Of a stretch of 64,000 nt of DNA, positions 19,855 to 29,766 are shown piece by piece. Numbering within the stretch: the first letter of the stretch is position 1; each line of letters starts with the position of its first letter. A model generated the notes under the pieces. That model ran no database searches. It saw nothing but the letters and a program-made list of their open reading frames with translations, and was not told the DNA's origin. Origin of the DNA: Leptospira sp. B5-022 (GTDB lineage: Bacteria; Spirochaetota; Leptospiria; Leptospirales; Leptospiraceae). The position numbers and the translations under genes were made by a program. The stretch covers positions 199,366 to 263,365 of the forward strand of contig NZ_ANIJ01000014.1 in the NCBI RefSeq assembly GCF_000347035.1, in the 5' to 3' direction.

Positions 19855-21354
19855 TTATTGATGGAAGGAACCGAATGCCTTTTGGATCTCTTGCCCGTCG
19901 TCAAAATACCTTTTATCCCTACCTATGATCTGGTAGTCTTCATGTCCTTTTCCGGCTACAAGAAGACAGCCGCCTTCTTTCAAGTGGGAGATCCCGTATA
20001 GAATGGCTTTTGCTCGATCCACTTCTCTGAGCATTGGGGAGTATCCGGAGGAAAAACCTGCTTGTATATCATCCAAGATACTTTCCGGATCTTCCGTTCT
20101 TGGGTTATCGGAAGTGAGAATCACCTTGTCTGCAAGTTCTTGAGCGATCTTCGCCATTTTAGGACGTTTGCTCTTGTCCCTATCCCCACCACATCCGAAA
20201 AGTGCGATCAGTTCTTTCGGTTTCGATTCTCGGATACTTTTCAAAATATTTTCCAGGGCATCCGGAGTATGAGCATAATCCACGACCGCCATTTTGGACC
20301 TATCCTTACTATAGTAGATCTGAAATCTTCCCGGAATCTGAGGAATACTTTCCAAAGCGGATAGAAGGGATCTTTTATCCCAACCCAATCCCAGTGCGGT
20401 CACAAATGCAAGCGCGGTGTTCCTTACATTAAAACCGCCAAGAAGATTTGTGGTAATCTTCGTATCTCCGCCCCAAACCTCGGAAAGACGGATCAGGTAA
20501 GAAGTTTTTTCCAAGGAGAATGATTCGGAATGGATCTCGAATTCTCCTGAATTTCTACCGAGGGAGAAAAGTTTTAGGGCCGGAGAAGAAACCTCTACTG
20601 TGGATTTAAAATCTTTTCCACCGGGAGCATCCGAATCTATAACACCGAAAGTTTCCGGATAGGAAGCTACGGAAGAAAACAGAAGCGCCTTACTTTTTAG
20701 ATAATCTTCCATATCCGGATGAAAATCCAAATGATCTTGAGTGAGATTAGAAAATACTCCTGCCTTAAATTGGACCCCGTTGGTTCTTCCGAGTTTTAAA
20801 CCGTGAGAACTCGCCTCCATAAAAACATATTCCACTCCCGAATCGTACATTTCTTTCAGAATGGCTTGAAGGCTACTTGGATCCGGAGTGGTGTATCCTG
20901 TGTCGGATAATATACCCTTAAATTTTACGCCTGTGGTTCCTATGATCCCGCAGGATTTTCCCTGAGATTCTCCCAAGTAAGCTAAGATATGAGTTAAGGA
21001 AGTTTTACCGTTAGTCCCTGTTACTCCTATCACTTTTAGTTTGGAAGAGGGATTATCTAAAATAATAGAAGCGATCGGACCGGCTAAACTTTCCGGGTCC
21101 AGATCAGTTCTAAGAACGATCTTGTTTTCTAATTTCGGAATTTGTAATTTAGATCCTATTAATATATATTTAGAGGAAGCGGCCTTGGCGTATTCTGCTC
21201 CCTTATCTCCCGAAGAATCGGGGAGACAAAATAGGTCATTCGGTCCTAACTTTCTGGAATCAGTGCGGACAAATTCAATCTTATCGTCGGAAGTATAAGA
21301 ACCTGAAATTAATTTAATATTCGGAAAAAGATCAAGGAGCTCTGAAAGTTTCAA
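19855..21354 (-). CDS. murE: UDP-N-acetylmuramoyl-L-alanyl-D-glutamate ligase (MurE; diamino-acid not assigned)
   Basis: MurE adds the third residue, meso-diaminopimelate or lysine, to UDP-MurNAc-L-Ala-D-Glu. The 499-residue protein has GVTGTNGKTSLTHIL (ATP loop), MEASSHGLKLGR, NLTQDHLDFH with the carbamylated-lysine region DYLKSKALLF, and the C-terminal TSDNPRTEDPE. The DNPR motif in MurE is typical of meso-DAP-specific enzymes, in line with other Leptospira, though I treat this as family knowledge. The start is a TTG at 21354 with GAGG six bases upstream, which overlaps the end of the ftsL-like gene by 23 nt. Confidence 0.93.
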   Translation of the reverse strand: MKLSELLDLFPNIKLISGSYTSDDKIEFVRTDSRKLGPNDLFCLPDSSGDKGAEYAKAASSKYILIGSKLQIPKLENKIVLRTDLDPESLAGPIASIILDNPSSKLKVIGVTGTNGKTSLTHILAYLGESQGKSCGIIGTTGVKFKGILSDTGYTTPDPSSLQAILKEMYDSGVEYVFMEASSHGLKLGRTNGVQFKAGVFSNLTQDHLDFHPDMEDYLKSKALLFSSVASYPETFGVIDSDAPGGKDFKSTVEVSSPALKLFSLGRNSGEFEIHSESFSLEKTSYLIRLSEVWGGDTKITTNLLGGFNVRNTALAFVTALGLGWDKRSLLSALESIPQIPGRFQIYYSKDRSKMAVVDYAHTPDALENILKSIRESKPKELIALFGCGGDRDKSKRPKMAKIAQELADKVILTSDNPRTEDPESILDDIQAGFSSGYSPMLREVDRAKAILYGISHLKEGGCLLVAGKGHEDYQIIGRDKRYFDDGQEIQKAFGSFHQ

Positions 21355-21691
21355 GTTCCGCCTCGTTTCTTTCCGGAGGAAGAGTCACGGTAATAATACG
21401 ATCACCTACAGTGATCGGCAAATAATGATAAGTTTTACGATATAAAGCTTCTATCCTACGTGCAGAAGTATAAGTCGCCATTCCGATCTTTAAATCGTCA
21501 TTTTTCTTTAAAAGTTTTTCTTTTTCTTGGGAGGCGATTGATAGTTCTCTGTTTAGTCTAGAAACCTGTACATTCTGCCAAACGAATAAAAGTACGATAC
21601 TAAAAGGGAGTACTATCCAACCGAATATTCGAAACAAAAAACCTAGATCAGGCCAAAGACGGATGGATAAAAATTCGGAAACCTTACTCAT
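21332..21691 (-). CDS. FtsL-like septum protein
   Basis: A 119-residue bitopic protein: a short cytoplasmic start, one membrane helix ([13 protein letters not shown], about residues 26-45) and a coiled-coil stretch ([19 protein letters not shown], about 52-75) followed by a short extracytoplasmic tail. Size, topology and position between rsmH and murE are those of FtsL, which in the divisome pairs with DivIC/FtsB and activates FtsWI. Sequence conservation in FtsL is low, so the assignment rests on topology and synteny. It overlaps rsmH by 4 nt and murE by 23 nt. The transpeptidase gene ftsI, which usually follows ftsL, is missing here. Confidence 0.72.
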   Translation of the reverse strand: MSKVSEFLSIRLWPDLGFLFRIFGWIVLPFSIVLLFVWQNVQVSRLNRELSIASQEKEKLLKKNDDLKIGMATYTSARRIEALYRKTYHYLPITVGDRIITVTLPPERNEAELETFRAP

Positions 21692-22647
21692 TCTTCTTCA
21701 TCCTCCTCTTCCTCTTCAATATCGGTCGGAAGGGATTTATGGATGACACGTAATTTTGCGGAACGAGAAGCAGGATTTTCTTTCATCTCGGCATCCGTCG
21801 GAAGCACGGGCTTTTTGGTAAGAAGTTTCGCTTCTCCAGTTCTTGCATAGTCCCTGAACAAGTTTTTAACGATCCTATCTTCCAGTGAATGAAAAGAGAT
21901 CACTTGTAAGAGCCCGCCCCTTGCGACCAGATCCAAAAGTTTTTTTACCCCGATCTCTATATGAAGAAGTTCCTGGTTCACTTCGATCCTCAGAGCTTGG
22001 AAGACCCGAGTCGCCGGGTGTCTACCCGGAGGCCAAAACTTTCTGGGAATCACTCTGGAAACCAATTGTGCAAGATCTCCCGAGTAACCGATCCGAGAAT
22101 GTCTTCTTCTTTCTAAGATCGCTTCTACGATCTTCTTGGTCCAACGCTCTTCCCCATACTCGTAAAAAATTTTACTTAAAACTTTTTCCGGATACGTATT
22201 GATCACGTCTTCTGCCGAGATCCCACCGGAAGAAGAAAGTCTCATATCCAAAGGTTCATTCTCTCGAAAACTGAAACCTCTTCCTGCGTGTAAAAGGTGA
22301 AAGGTAGAAATCCCCAAATCCAAAAGAATGCCGTCCGGCGGATTGGAAATCCCGAAGCTGTTCAAGAACTCGGAATCGAGATCCGAAAAATTGGCTTCGA
22401 TAGGAATCACTCTGGAAGAATGAGCGGAAAGTCTTGTTTTAGCCCTGGACAACATGACAGAGTCCCGATCCACTAAAACCAGTTTAGAATTTGGGAATTG
22501 TTCTAATAGTAGAAGACTATGTCCTCCTTCTCCCGCTGTTCCGTCTAAAAAAAGGAGTTCTCGGTCCTTATCGAATACGGAAAGGAAAAAGGTAAGTATC
22601 TCCCGATAGAGCACCGAATAATGGACAGGTTCCAATTCGTTTTCCAA
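21688..22647 (-). CDS. rsmH: 16S rRNA (cytosine-1402-N4)-methyltransferase
   Basis: RsmH (MraW) methylates C1402 in the ribosomal P site using SAM. The 319-residue protein has [10 protein letters not shown] at the N-terminus, the SAM loop [35 protein letters not shown] and [10 protein letters not shown], all characteristic. The C-terminus ends in an unusual run of acidic residues (EEEEEDEEE). The start appears to be TTG at 22647; there is no ATG early in the frame. It is the first gene of the cell-wall cluster; mraZ, which often precedes it, is not present upstream. Confidence 0.94.
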   Translation of the reverse strand: MENELEPVHYSVLYREILTFFLSVFDKDRELLFLDGTAGEGGHSLLLLEQFPNSKLVLVDRDSVMLSRAKTRLSAHSSRVIPIEANFSDLDSEFLNSFGISNPPDGILLDLGISTFHLLHAGRGFSFRENEPLDMRLSSSGGISAEDVINTYPEKVLSKIFYEYGEERWTKKIVEAILERRRHSRIGYSGDLAQLVSRVIPRKFWPPGRHPATRVFQALRIEVNQELLHIEIGVKKLLDLVARGGLLQVISFHSLEDRIVKNLFRDYARTGEAKLLTKKPVLPTDAEMKENPASRSAKLRVIHKSLPTDIEEEEEDEEE

Positions 22648-22674
22648 GTTCTACCCGCTCATCCAAAACGCAAC

Positions 22675-22825
22675 TAAGAACCGTACCAGTTTTCTATACT
22701 TTAGCTTCTCCTTCACTTGCACATCCTGTACAAATCCCTGAGCACATGACGCCCTTTTGACTTCGCACTTTGGCAAAGAATTCATTCCAGACTATTTTAA
22801 AGTACTTTTGAGATAGAAACTAACA
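22675..22825. repeat. decayed third copy of the long palindromic element family (copy C)
   Basis: Between rsmH and the first chemotaxis receptor lies a stretch whose middle (about 22705-22774) aligns with the conserved core of the two intact elements at 55152-55330 and 57957-58150, for example CTTGCAC-TCCTGT-CAAA followed by CTTCGC. To its right the linker CTATTTTAAAGTACTTTTGAGATAG matches those copies closely. The inner arms are only partly complementary here, so this looks like an old, mutated copy. Boundaries are approximate. Confidence 0.6.
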
Positions 22826-22841
22826 CGAAAGCACTAAATTC

Positions 22842-22869
22842 TTGACTACTACACTTTACTAGATACAAT
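22842..22869 (+). promoter_or_regulatory. putative sigma70-type promoter for the chemotaxis receptor pair
   Basis: TTGACT (22842-22847) and TACAAT (22864-22869) are separated by 16 bp, a good match to a housekeeping promoter. Transcription would begin near 22876, giving a leader of about 110 nt before the ATG at 22987. That leader contains a small imperfect hairpin (22958-22975, AGCCT/AGGCT arms) just upstream of the start. Confidence 0.5.
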
Positions 22870-22986
22870 GCGTCTCTCCATAAATAAAAATCCGCTCTGG
22901 TGCTAAACTGCCTGAAAGGAATTGTCCGATTAGGCCGACAAATTTTTATTACTTCTTAGCCTCTTCGGGAAGGCTTTATTATTGGT

Positions 22987-24981
22987 ATGCAGAAAAGCAG
23001 TTTAAAGTTCATCCTTCTAGGCGCAGGCATCGTCATTCTCACAGTATTAACGTTATTGATCTCGGGGAATGCCTACTACTTCGGTCAGAAAAAAATCACT
23101 GAAAACCATCTGAATCAAATGCAGAATGTCGTAGCAGTGGTCGCTCAAGAGTTCGACGCATTCTTATTAACCCATACCAACGTAGCAAAAACGTTAGCCG
23201 CAGATCCAAGAGCCATACAAACTGCTATCACAGGCAAACCGATTGCGGGCGACTTCTTTAAAGAAGTCCACCAAAGATACGGGGTTTACGAGAACATTTT
23301 CGTTATGAGCTTGGATGGAGAAAAAAGGATCCTAGCGGATAGTTTGGATGGAAGATCTCTAGGTTATAAAGCGAAAGGTGACGAGCTAAAGGACAATGTC
23401 GCCGCAGTAAAAGAAGGAAAACATTACTTAGGTCCTCCTCAAAAATCTCCCATCACAGGACTTCCGGTTGCTGTGATCTCCGTTCCGATACGTGACGGAG
23501 CGAATATCATTGGAGTTTTGAACATAGCCCTCTCCTTCGAGGATATCTCGGAAAAAGTGATCAATAAGATCCGAATTGGGGAGCAAGGTTATGTTTCCGT
23601 AATGAGTCAAACCGGTTTGGTGATCGCTCATCCTAAGAAGGAAATGATCATGAATTTGGATGTAGCTAAAGAACCCTACGGCCAAAAAATGTTGGAATTG
23701 AAATCAGGAGAAATTTTCGAATTCAGTTTCAAAGGAGCGGATCGTTACTCCACCGTTTCCAGATTGGACCAATGGAGAATGACCGTAATTGCCATCCAAC
23801 CCAAAGCGGAAGTTAGGGAAGCATTAGTAGAACTTCTGCTTTCTATAGGGCTTACAAGTTTAATCACAGTAGGAATTTCCGTTTTTCTATTTTATATTCT
23901 TCTAAAGAAGAGACTGGATCCATTGGAAAATGCGAGCAGGCTTTTCCAAACCATGTCGCAAGGAGATCTAACCTCGGACATCCAAGTCGTATACAACGAT
24001 GAGATTGGCGTAATGAGTGCGGATCTGAATTCTTTTATTGCCAGCCTAAGATCTTCTTTGAAAGATATCCAACGTATCGCGATGGAACTTGCTTCTTCTG
24101 CGGAGGAATTGACGGTTTCTTCCCAAAGTTTTGCGACCGGCGCTCAATCCACCGCTGCTTCATCCGAGCAGATGTCGGCAACCGTGGAAGAGATGTCCGC
24201 AGGAATGGAAAATATCTCCTCGGTCACCGATAGGCAATACTCGAATATATTAGAATTTCATACTAAAATAAAAGAACTGTCTTCCGGAGTCAGAAAGATA
24301 GGCTCGGAGATCAAAAATACCCTGCAGATCGCAGAATCCATTTCCCGAGAAGCGAAAAGAGGCGAAAGTTCACTAACAGGAATGAGCAATATGATAGAAA
24401 ATATCCTGAAGTCCTCCGGAGAAATGAAATCCATTATAGGAATTATCAACGATATTTCCGACCAAACACAGTTGCTCGCATTGAATGCAGCCATCGAGGC
24501 GGCAAGAGCAGGAGAAGCTGGAAAAGGATTCGCAGTTGTTGCGGAAGAAATCTCCAAACTTTCAGTTAAAACGGCTTCCTCCATTAAATCCATCGGAGAG
24601 ATGATCAATAAGAACAACTCCGAATTGGACGAAGGCGCCAAAGGGATCCGTTCCTCTGTGGAGATCTTACATAGCATCATCAAAAACGTAGACTCCGTAG
24701 GGGAAGCAATGAGTCACCTATTCGAGATCACTTCCGCGCAAGAATCCGTAAACAAGTCCGTGGACGAACAATCGGATCGTGTAGGAACGGAGGCAGAAGG
24801 TGTAAAACTCGCAACAGATGAACAAAAAAGAGCCGTAAGAGAGATCTCCCAGGTGATCACTCAGATCAACGAGCATACTTTAAATACTGCCTCGGGATCG
24901 GAACAGATGTCTTCCTCTGCGCAGAACCTTGCCACCACAGCGGAAATATTAAAAAACATAACCGAAAAATTTAAAATCTAA
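22987..24981 (+). CDS. methyl-accepting chemotaxis protein with double-Cache-type sensor
   Basis: A 664-residue transmembrane receptor. A first membrane helix (about residues 8-30) is followed by a periplasmic dCache-like domain to about 275 with the usual [24 protein letters not shown] and [10 protein letters not shown] strands, a second membrane helix (about 278-302), a HAMP linker, and a long cytoplasmic coiled coil with the hairpin tip [21 protein letters not shown]. It senses a small ligand and controls CheA. No pentapeptide tether for CheR/CheB is seen at the C-terminus (ends TEKFKI). A close paralogue follows after 24 bp, and cheR lies downstream on the other strand. Confidence 0.93.
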   Translation: MQKSSLKFILLGAGIVILTVLTLLISGNAYYFGQKKITENHLNQMQNVVAVVAQEFDAFLLTHTNVAKTLAADPRAIQTAITGKPIAGDFFKEVHQRYGVYENIFVMSLDGEKRILADSLDGRSLGYKAKGDELKDNVAAVKEGKHYLGPPQKSPITGLPVAVISVPIRDGANIIGVLNIALSFEDISEKVINKIRIGEQGYVSVMSQTGLVIAHPKKEMIMNLDVAKEPYGQKMLELKSGEIFEFSFKGADRYSTVSRLDQWRMTVIAIQPKAEVREALVELLLSIGLTSLITVGISVFLFYILLKKRLDPLENASRLFQTMSQGDLTSDIQVVYNDEIGVMSADLNSFIASLRSSLKDIQRIAMELASSAEELTVSSQSFATGAQSTAASSEQMSATVEEMSAGMENISSVTDRQYSNILEFHTKIKELSSGVRKIGSEIKNTLQIAESISREAKRGESSLTGMSNMIENILKSSGEMKSIIGIINDISDQTQLLALNAAIEAARAGEAGKGFAVVAEEISKLSVKTASSIKSIGEMINKNNSELDEGAKGIRSSVEILHSIIKNVDSVGEAMSHLFEITSAQESVNKSVDEQSDRVGTEAEGVKLATDEQKRAVREISQVITQINEHTLNTASGSEQMSSSAQNLATTAEILKNITEKFKI

Positions 24982-25005
24982 TTCGATCCCGGTTTAACCC
25001 CTACG

Positions 25006-26997
25006 ATGCAAAGAAACAGTTTAAAGATCATCATCCTAGCAGTAAGTACGGTCACTATCGTTCTACTTACGGTGGGGATTTCCTCCTTCGCATACTTTAC
25101 CGCCAAAAAATACGTGGAAGAAGCTTACATAGACGAGATGAAAAAGGTCTCGAAATTAGCCGGAAAACATATCAAGTTCTTCTTCGATCAGCAAACCACT
25201 TTGGCCGAGTTCGTAAATTCCAATACTCCGTTCATCAAAGCTACGATAGCAAGGGATAAGGGAAGTCTGAATCCCATACTCGCAAATATATTCAAAAAAT
25301 ATGATACTTACGAGAATGTGTTCCTATCCACCCCGGAGGAAAATCCCTTGGTTTTCGCAGATGCCACAGGCAAAGCGAACAATTTTCGCTGGGGAGGGAC
25401 CGGCTTTGACGCAAATATAAAGGCTGCATTAGAGGGAAAAAATCTTTTAAGTAAGGTAAACCCTTCTCCAGTGACTGGGGAAGCGGTTGCTGTTCTTACG
25501 GTTCCGACTAAGGAAGGAAATCAAATAGTAGGTATCCTGGGTTTTGCGATCTCTCTTAACAAAATGACAGAGACTATAGTGAACGGAATTACGATCGGAT
25601 CGGACGGATACATAGCGATCACGGACATGAACGGAGTTGTAGTGGGACATCCCGATAAGTCGCTGATACTAAAATTAGATCTGAGCAAAACGGATTGGGG
25701 TAAAAAACTACTAACCCTCCCTTCCGAACAACATATGGAGTATTTTTTCAAAAAGGAAAAAATTGCCACGGTTTACGATGTTCCGGAGTACGGCCTAAGA
25801 GTTTCTGCAGTGGTGTCCAAGGACGAACTTGCAGAAGTAGTCCATCAAATGTTATTTAGGATCATAGCATTTGCGTTCGTCTTCCTGGTAGCCTCCATAT
25901 TCATTATTTATAAAATAGTAAATATTCGTCTTCATCCTTTACAGGAAGCGAGAGAACTATTCCGCTCCATGTCCACAGGCGATCTGACTGCGAGCCTAAA
26001 GATCTACCATGAAGACGAGATAGGAGACCTAAGTAAGGATACCAATTCGTTTTTAGAAAGTCTAAGAACGTCGGTAAGAGAGATCCAAAAGATCTCCCAA
26101 GAACTTGCATCTTCCGCGGAAGAATTATCCGCGAGTTCGGAAAATTTCTCCAATGGAGCCCAATCCACGGCGGCTTCTACCGAGGAAATGTCAGCAACTG
26201 TGGAAGAGATGTCCGCGGGGATGGACAATATCTCCGGCTCCATCTACAATCAGTACCGGAATATTTCGGAATTCCAGATAAAGATCACAGAACTTTCCCA
26301 AAGTGTGAATCAAATCGGAGAAGAGATTCAGAATACCCTAAACATGGCCAAGTCTATTTCCCTTCAGGCAAAAAAGGGAGAAGAATCCCTGTCCGGAATG
26401 AATGCGATGATCTCGAATATTCTCAAATCCTCCGGAGAAATGACTGCTATCATCGGAATCATCAACGATATTTCCGACCAAACCCAACTGCTCGCATTGA
26501 ATGCAGCGATAGAAGCGGCGAGAGCAGGGGAAGCAGGAAAAGGGTTCGCAGTTGTTGCAGAAGAGATCTCCAAACTTTCAGAAAAGACAGCTTCTTCTAT
26601 CAAATCTATCTCCGCAATGATCTCTAAAAACACGGGAGAACTGGACAGCGGAGCCAAAGGGATCCAGGCATCTACTGAGATCATCCACGCGATCATCCGG
26701 AATGTGGATCAAGTGTCGGATGCAATGGACAGATTGTATTCCATCACCGGCTCCCAAACAAATATAAATCGAGCAGTGACGGATAACGCAGGTAAAGTAA
26801 AGACCGAATCGGAAGCGGTAAAATTAGCCGCGGATGAGCAGAAAAAAGCTGTCTCGGAAATTTCTCAGGTGATCATGCAGATCAACGAACATACGATCAA
26901 CACTGCATCCGGAGCGGAACAGATGTCTTCTTCCTCCAGGAATTTGTCTAATACGGCGGAGATACTCAAAAATATCTCCGAAAAATTCAAATTATAA
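25006..26997 (+). CDS. methyl-accepting chemotaxis protein, tandem paralogue
   Basis: A 663-residue receptor with the same layout as its upstream neighbour: membrane helix near residues 8-30, dCache-type periplasmic domain ([34 protein letters not shown]), second helix about 283-305, HAMP, and a signalling hairpin identical at [21 protein letters not shown]. The two proteins are nearly the same in the cytoplasmic half and much less alike in the sensor half, so they probably arose by tandem duplication and now sense different ligands. The 24-bp gap suggests co-transcription. Confidence 0.93.
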   Translation: MQRNSLKIIILAVSTVTIVLLTVGISSFAYFTAKKYVEEAYIDEMKKVSKLAGKHIKFFFDQQTTLAEFVNSNTPFIKATIARDKGSLNPILANIFKKYDTYENVFLSTPEENPLVFADATGKANNFRWGGTGFDANIKAALEGKNLLSKVNPSPVTGEAVAVLTVPTKEGNQIVGILGFAISLNKMTETIVNGITIGSDGYIAITDMNGVVVGHPDKSLILKLDLSKTDWGKKLLTLPSEQHMEYFFKKEKIATVYDVPEYGLRVSAVVSKDELAEVVHQMLFRIIAFAFVFLVASIFIIYKIVNIRLHPLQEARELFRSMSTGDLTASLKIYHEDEIGDLSKDTNSFLESLRTSVREIQKISQELASSAEELSASSENFSNGAQSTAASTEEMSATVEEMSAGMDNISGSIYNQYRNISEFQIKITELSQSVNQIGEEIQNTLNMAKSISLQAKKGEESLSGMNAMISNILKSSGEMTAIIGIINDISDQTQLLALNAAIEAARAGEAGKGFAVVAEEISKLSEKTASSIKSISAMISKNTGELDSGAKGIQASTEIIHAIIRNVDQVSDAMDRLYSITGSQTNINRAVTDNAGKVKTESEAVKLAADEQKKAVSEISQVIMQINEHTINTASGAEQMSSSSRNLSNTAEILKNISEKFKL

Positions 26998-27020
26998 TCG
27001 CCCGAAAGAGAACCTTTCCG

Positions 27021-27377
27021 TTACTCACTTGATATTACCGAAAATAGATGGTCGATTCCCCCGGCGTTCCGTATATGAGAAAAACCTTTTTCCTCTAAGA
27101 GGGATTTGGCTCTTTGACTACGTCCGCCGCCGGATTGACAATATAAAATGATTTGCCTGTCCTTCGGGCCTAGTTCATCTGATCTCAACGGTAAACTATC
27201 GATCGGAATATTGACAGCTCCGGGAAAATGACGTTTTTCATATTCATCCGGAGTTCTAACATCCAGGACTAGGGCGCCCTTCTCCACCCATTCTACAAGT
27301 TCCCTGTCTTCCTTATTCTTGCAGGAAGAGAAAGAAAAAAGAGTTATTATTAGAAGAATATAAAATGTCCGAAACAT
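27021..27377 (-). CDS. rhodanese-domain lipoprotein
   Basis: The 118-residue protein starts with a lipoprotein-type signal (MFRTFYILLIITLFSFSSC) and continues as a single rhodanese domain: LVLDVRTPDEYEKRH, GAVNIPID and the active-site loop YCQSGGGRS with the catalytic Cys and the Arg of the CxxxxxR cradle. Such small exported rhodaneses handle sulfane sulfur or redox chemistry in the periplasm; the substrate is unknown. ATG 27377 is chosen over the upstream in-frame TTG (27395) because GGAG lies 8 bases before it and the signal peptide then has normal length. It lies 20 bp beyond the end of cheR, in the same direction. Confidence 0.85.
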   Translation of the reverse strand: MFRTFYILLIITLFSFSSCKNKEDRELVEWVEKGALVLDVRTPDEYEKRHFPGAVNIPIDSLPLRSDELGPKDRQIILYCQSGGGRSQRAKSLLEEKGFSHIRNAGGIDHLFSVISSE

Positions 27378-27397
27378 AAAACACTCCCCGATCAAGA

Positions 27398-28273
27398 TTA
27401 AATTATAGGCTTTTTCTGATATACAGTATGACCTAAGAACTTGTACGCTTCCGAGATACCGAATAGAGTTTCGGAATGGCCTATCACCAAAAGCCCTCTA
27501 TCCTTCAGCACATGTTCGAAATTTTCGAAAATTTTCTTTTGGGTAGGCTTATCGAAATAGATAATCACGTTTCTGCAAAAGATACAATCCATTTTCTCCC
27601 GTATCGGATAAGGAGTTTCTAAAAGATTTGCCTTATGAAATTCGATCATGGACTTGATCTCAGGTTTTGCTTGATAGGTGTCCTGATTTTTGCCGGTCAG
27701 ATCCTTCACTTTTAGAAAATATCTTTTTTTGAGAGTCTCACTGACCGGATCCAAACGATCCGCTTTATAAATACCTTCTTGAGCGGTTTGTACCACGTTC
27801 GTATCGATATCGGATGCATAAATTTTAATATCCCAACCCGGCTTGTGCATAAAATATTCCGCACAAGTGATTGCGATCGAGTAAGGCTCTTCCCCGGTGG
27901 AACAAGCGCTGGACCAGATGCGTAGCTGCTTTTTTCCGGACTTCAAAGCCTTCTCCTCAACGGAAGGAAAGAAGGTTTCCTTTAAAAATTCGAAATGATG
28001 GTTTTCGCGGAAAAAATCGGTTTTATTGGTGGTGATACGATTAATAAGTTCCGTAAGTTCGCTTTGGAAAAACTTACGATCGGCCTGCAGACCTCGGATA
28101 TATTCCGAAACATTCTGCATCTTATACATTCTGGCCCTGGAATTCAACCTGGATTGGACCATTATCTTTTTATGATCCGCCAGAAATATTCCGGTTTCCT
28201 TATACATCAAATCCTTAATGAATTTGAATTCTTCGTCCGTTATCTGAGAAAAACTGGAAAAACTTTCATCCAT
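27398..28273 (-). CDS. cheR: CheR-type chemotaxis protein methyltransferase
   Basis: CheR methylates glutamates of chemotaxis receptors using SAM. The 291-residue protein has the helical N-terminal CheR domain (about 1-75, including [14 protein letters not shown]) and the SAM-binding domain with [38 protein letters not shown] and GHSETLFG. It is complete and carries no response-regulator or TPR fusion. It lies 3 bp after a STAS-domain gene and just downstream of two receptors on the opposite strand, forming a signalling island. Confidence 0.93.
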   Translation of the reverse strand: MDESFSSFSQITDEEFKFIKDLMYKETGIFLADHKKIMVQSRLNSRARMYKMQNVSEYIRGLQADRKFFQSELTELINRITTNKTDFFRENHHFEFLKETFFPSVEEKALKSGKKQLRIWSSACSTGEEPYSIAITCAEYFMHKPGWDIKIYASDIDTNVVQTAQEGIYKADRLDPVSETLKKRYFLKVKDLTGKNQDTYQAKPEIKSMIEFHKANLLETPYPIREKMDCIFCRNVIIYFDKPTQKKIFENFEHVLKDRGLLVIGHSETLFGISEAYKFLGHTVYQKKPII

Positions 28274-28276
28274 AAA

Positions 28277-28564
28277 TCAGCGAATACCCAATGCCTGGTC
28301 CAAAGAGACTAACTTAATAATTTCCAGTAATTTAGGACTGACATTGATCGTTTCCAAAAGAATACCCTGGCCCCGGAGACGATTTGCAAACGCTACCAAA
28401 GTCCCTAAAGCGACCGAAGTAATCACCTGCACTTCATCCAGATCTAAAATTACGGATGCAGGATTCCCTTCTACATGTGAATTCAAGTAGGCACGCAAAG
28501 CCTCATGATCACCGTTTAGGATCTCATAATCTACTTTGATCAGCATCGGTTCCGAAGGACTCAT
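28277..28564 (-). CDS. STAS-domain protein (anti-sigma factor antagonist type)
   Basis: A 95-residue protein made of one STAS domain. The strand-loop ILDLDEVQVITSVALGTLV contains the serine that is phosphorylated by anti-sigma kinases in SpoIIAA/RsbV proteins, and the helix FANRLRGQGI follows. In partner-switching systems such proteins are dephosphorylated by SpoIIE/RsbU-type phosphatases, two of which are encoded in this window (31949-33805 and 48894-50657). No anti-sigma kinase gene is visible nearby, so the circuit is not complete here. It is probably co-transcribed with cheR (3-bp gap). Confidence 0.85.
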   Translation of the reverse strand: MSPSEPMLIKVDYEILNGDHEALRAYLNSHVEGNPASVILDLDEVQVITSVALGTLVAFANRLRGQGILLETINVSPKLLEIIKLVSLDQALGIR

Positions 28565-28723
28565 TCCATAAGATTGGACGAATTGGTCCCTACCTCGGAA
28601 TACAGTCGGGAAACTGCCTGGAAAAGAAAAGGAAAAACTAATTTTTCTGGCTTAGAAGTGAAGTGTCGTTTTTTTGGTAAATAGGCGGAAAATACGGATC
28701 TTTTTTCTGGAAAAATACGTTAA

Positions 28724-29473
28724 GTGAGAATTGGAATCGTCAAACATCTGAATGCCCGTCCCTTAACCTGGGGATTCGAGCAAAATTCAGAACATATAGT
28801 CGTACCGGAAAATCCCTCCCTATTAAAGGATTATCTATTACGGGGCCTGGTGGACGTAGGGTTGATCTCCTCGATCGAATGTCTTAGAAACTCCGACGTA
28901 CTTTCCGTTTCTATGAAAGTTGGGGTCTGCGCCTCCGATCAGGTACGCTCCATAAAGTTTTTCAAAAATAAAAAGGAAGCCTACCCTCCTTACCGAATAC
29001 TCACAGATAACGGTTCCAGGACAAGTATGGCCTTGGTTAGGGTGTTAGTACATAACGATTCCGGACAATTGCCGGAAGTTGCCCCTACGGATCCAAAGAT
29101 CATCAAACAGGAGATTTCCATCGGAAGAGGGTCCCATATGCTATTCGGGGACAACGCGTTATTCGCAGAATGGGATCCGGAAGTGTACGATGTAAAAGAC
29201 CTAGCGGAATGGTGGTATGAAACCACAGGGACTTCGTTCATCTTCGCACTTTGGGCCTCTAAAAAACCGTTAGAATTACCTGACAGTTTCTATGAGGATT
29301 CCTTAAAATACGGCCTTGCTCATATCGAAGAAATCATCGAAAAAGAATCTAGACTCCCTGCCGACCTGGTCCGAACTTATCTCACCCAAGAACTACATTA
29401 TGAAATAACGGAAAGCGACCGCAAGGGTTTCGAACTATTCGGAAAGTATTGTAACGACTTGGGGATCTTATAG
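28724..29473 (+). CDS. mqnA: chorismate dehydratase of the futalosine menaquinone pathway
   Basis: MqnA converts chorismate to 3-enolpyruvylbenzoate, the entry step of the futalosine route to menaquinone. The 249-residue protein begins [17 protein letters not shown], the signature of the MqnA/MqnD family, followed by [12 protein letters not shown] and [17 protein letters not shown]. The start is GTG at 28724. It is divergent from the STAS/cheR pair with 159 bp between them and is not next to other mqn genes, which is common for this pathway. The stop is followed at once by a tandem repeat array. Confidence 0.9.
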   Translation: MRIGIVKHLNARPLTWGFEQNSEHIVVPENPSLLKDYLLRGLVDVGLISSIECLRNSDVLSVSMKVGVCASDQVRSIKFFKNKKEAYPPYRILTDNGSRTSMALVRVLVHNDSGQLPEVAPTDPKIIKQEISIGRGSHMLFGDNALFAEWDPEVYDVKDLAEWWYETTGTSFIFALWASKKPLELPDSFYEDSLKYGLAHIEEIIEKESRLPADLVRTYLTQELHYEITESDRKGFELFGKYCNDLGIL

Positions 29474-29478
29474 TAATA

Positions 29479-29655
29479 GCCGCCCTACCCAACAACGTGG
29501 CAGCTTCATATACAAATCCACACATCAAGCCGCCCGACCCAACAACGTGGCAGCATCGCATACAAATCCACACATCAAGCTGCCCTACCCAACAACGTGG
29601 CAGCATCACATACAAATCCACACATCAAGCTGCCCGGCCCAACAACGTGGCAGCA
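29479..29655. repeat. 50-bp direct tandem repeat array, about 3.5 units
   Basis: Units begin at 29479, 29529, 29579 and 29629 (last one cut short). Each holds CCAACAACGTGGCAGC and ends TACAAATCCACACATCAA; the sequence AACAACGTGG recurs at exactly 29491, 29541, 29591 and 29641. Unit-to-unit differences are few single bases (CTTCATA, CATCGCA, CATCACA). Within a unit GCTGCC and GGCAGC can pair. Because 50 is not a multiple of three and all frames are possible, it is not coding. It is a VNTR-like locus between convergent genes. Confidence 0.93.
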
Positions 29656-29695
29656 ATTCACAATTCACATCTAAACAAAATCACCCTAAGCACAA

Positions 29696-29745
29696 GCTTG
29701 CCGACGTTGCCCAAAGGGCAATGTGCCGAAGGCCTTGCGGCAAGC
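29696..29745. repeat. compact structured palindrome after the tandem array (REP-like)
   Basis: GCTTGCCG (29696-29703) and CGGCAAGC (29738-29745) form an outer stem that encloses a second hairpin, ACGTTGCCC-AAA-GGGCAATGT (29704-29724), plus a GAAGGCC/TTGC segment. The two nested stems resemble repetitive extragenic palindromes. No T-run follows on either strand, so a terminator role is possible only in a weak sense for the two convergent genes around it. Confidence 0.6.
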
Positions 29746-29766
29746 ACCCAATCTTCACCTAGAAAT

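Noticed and set aside
29479..29655. CRISPR array
   Set aside because: The units are direct 50-bp repeats with no unique spacers; the whole unit, including the part that would be spacer, recurs. No cas genes are nearby.
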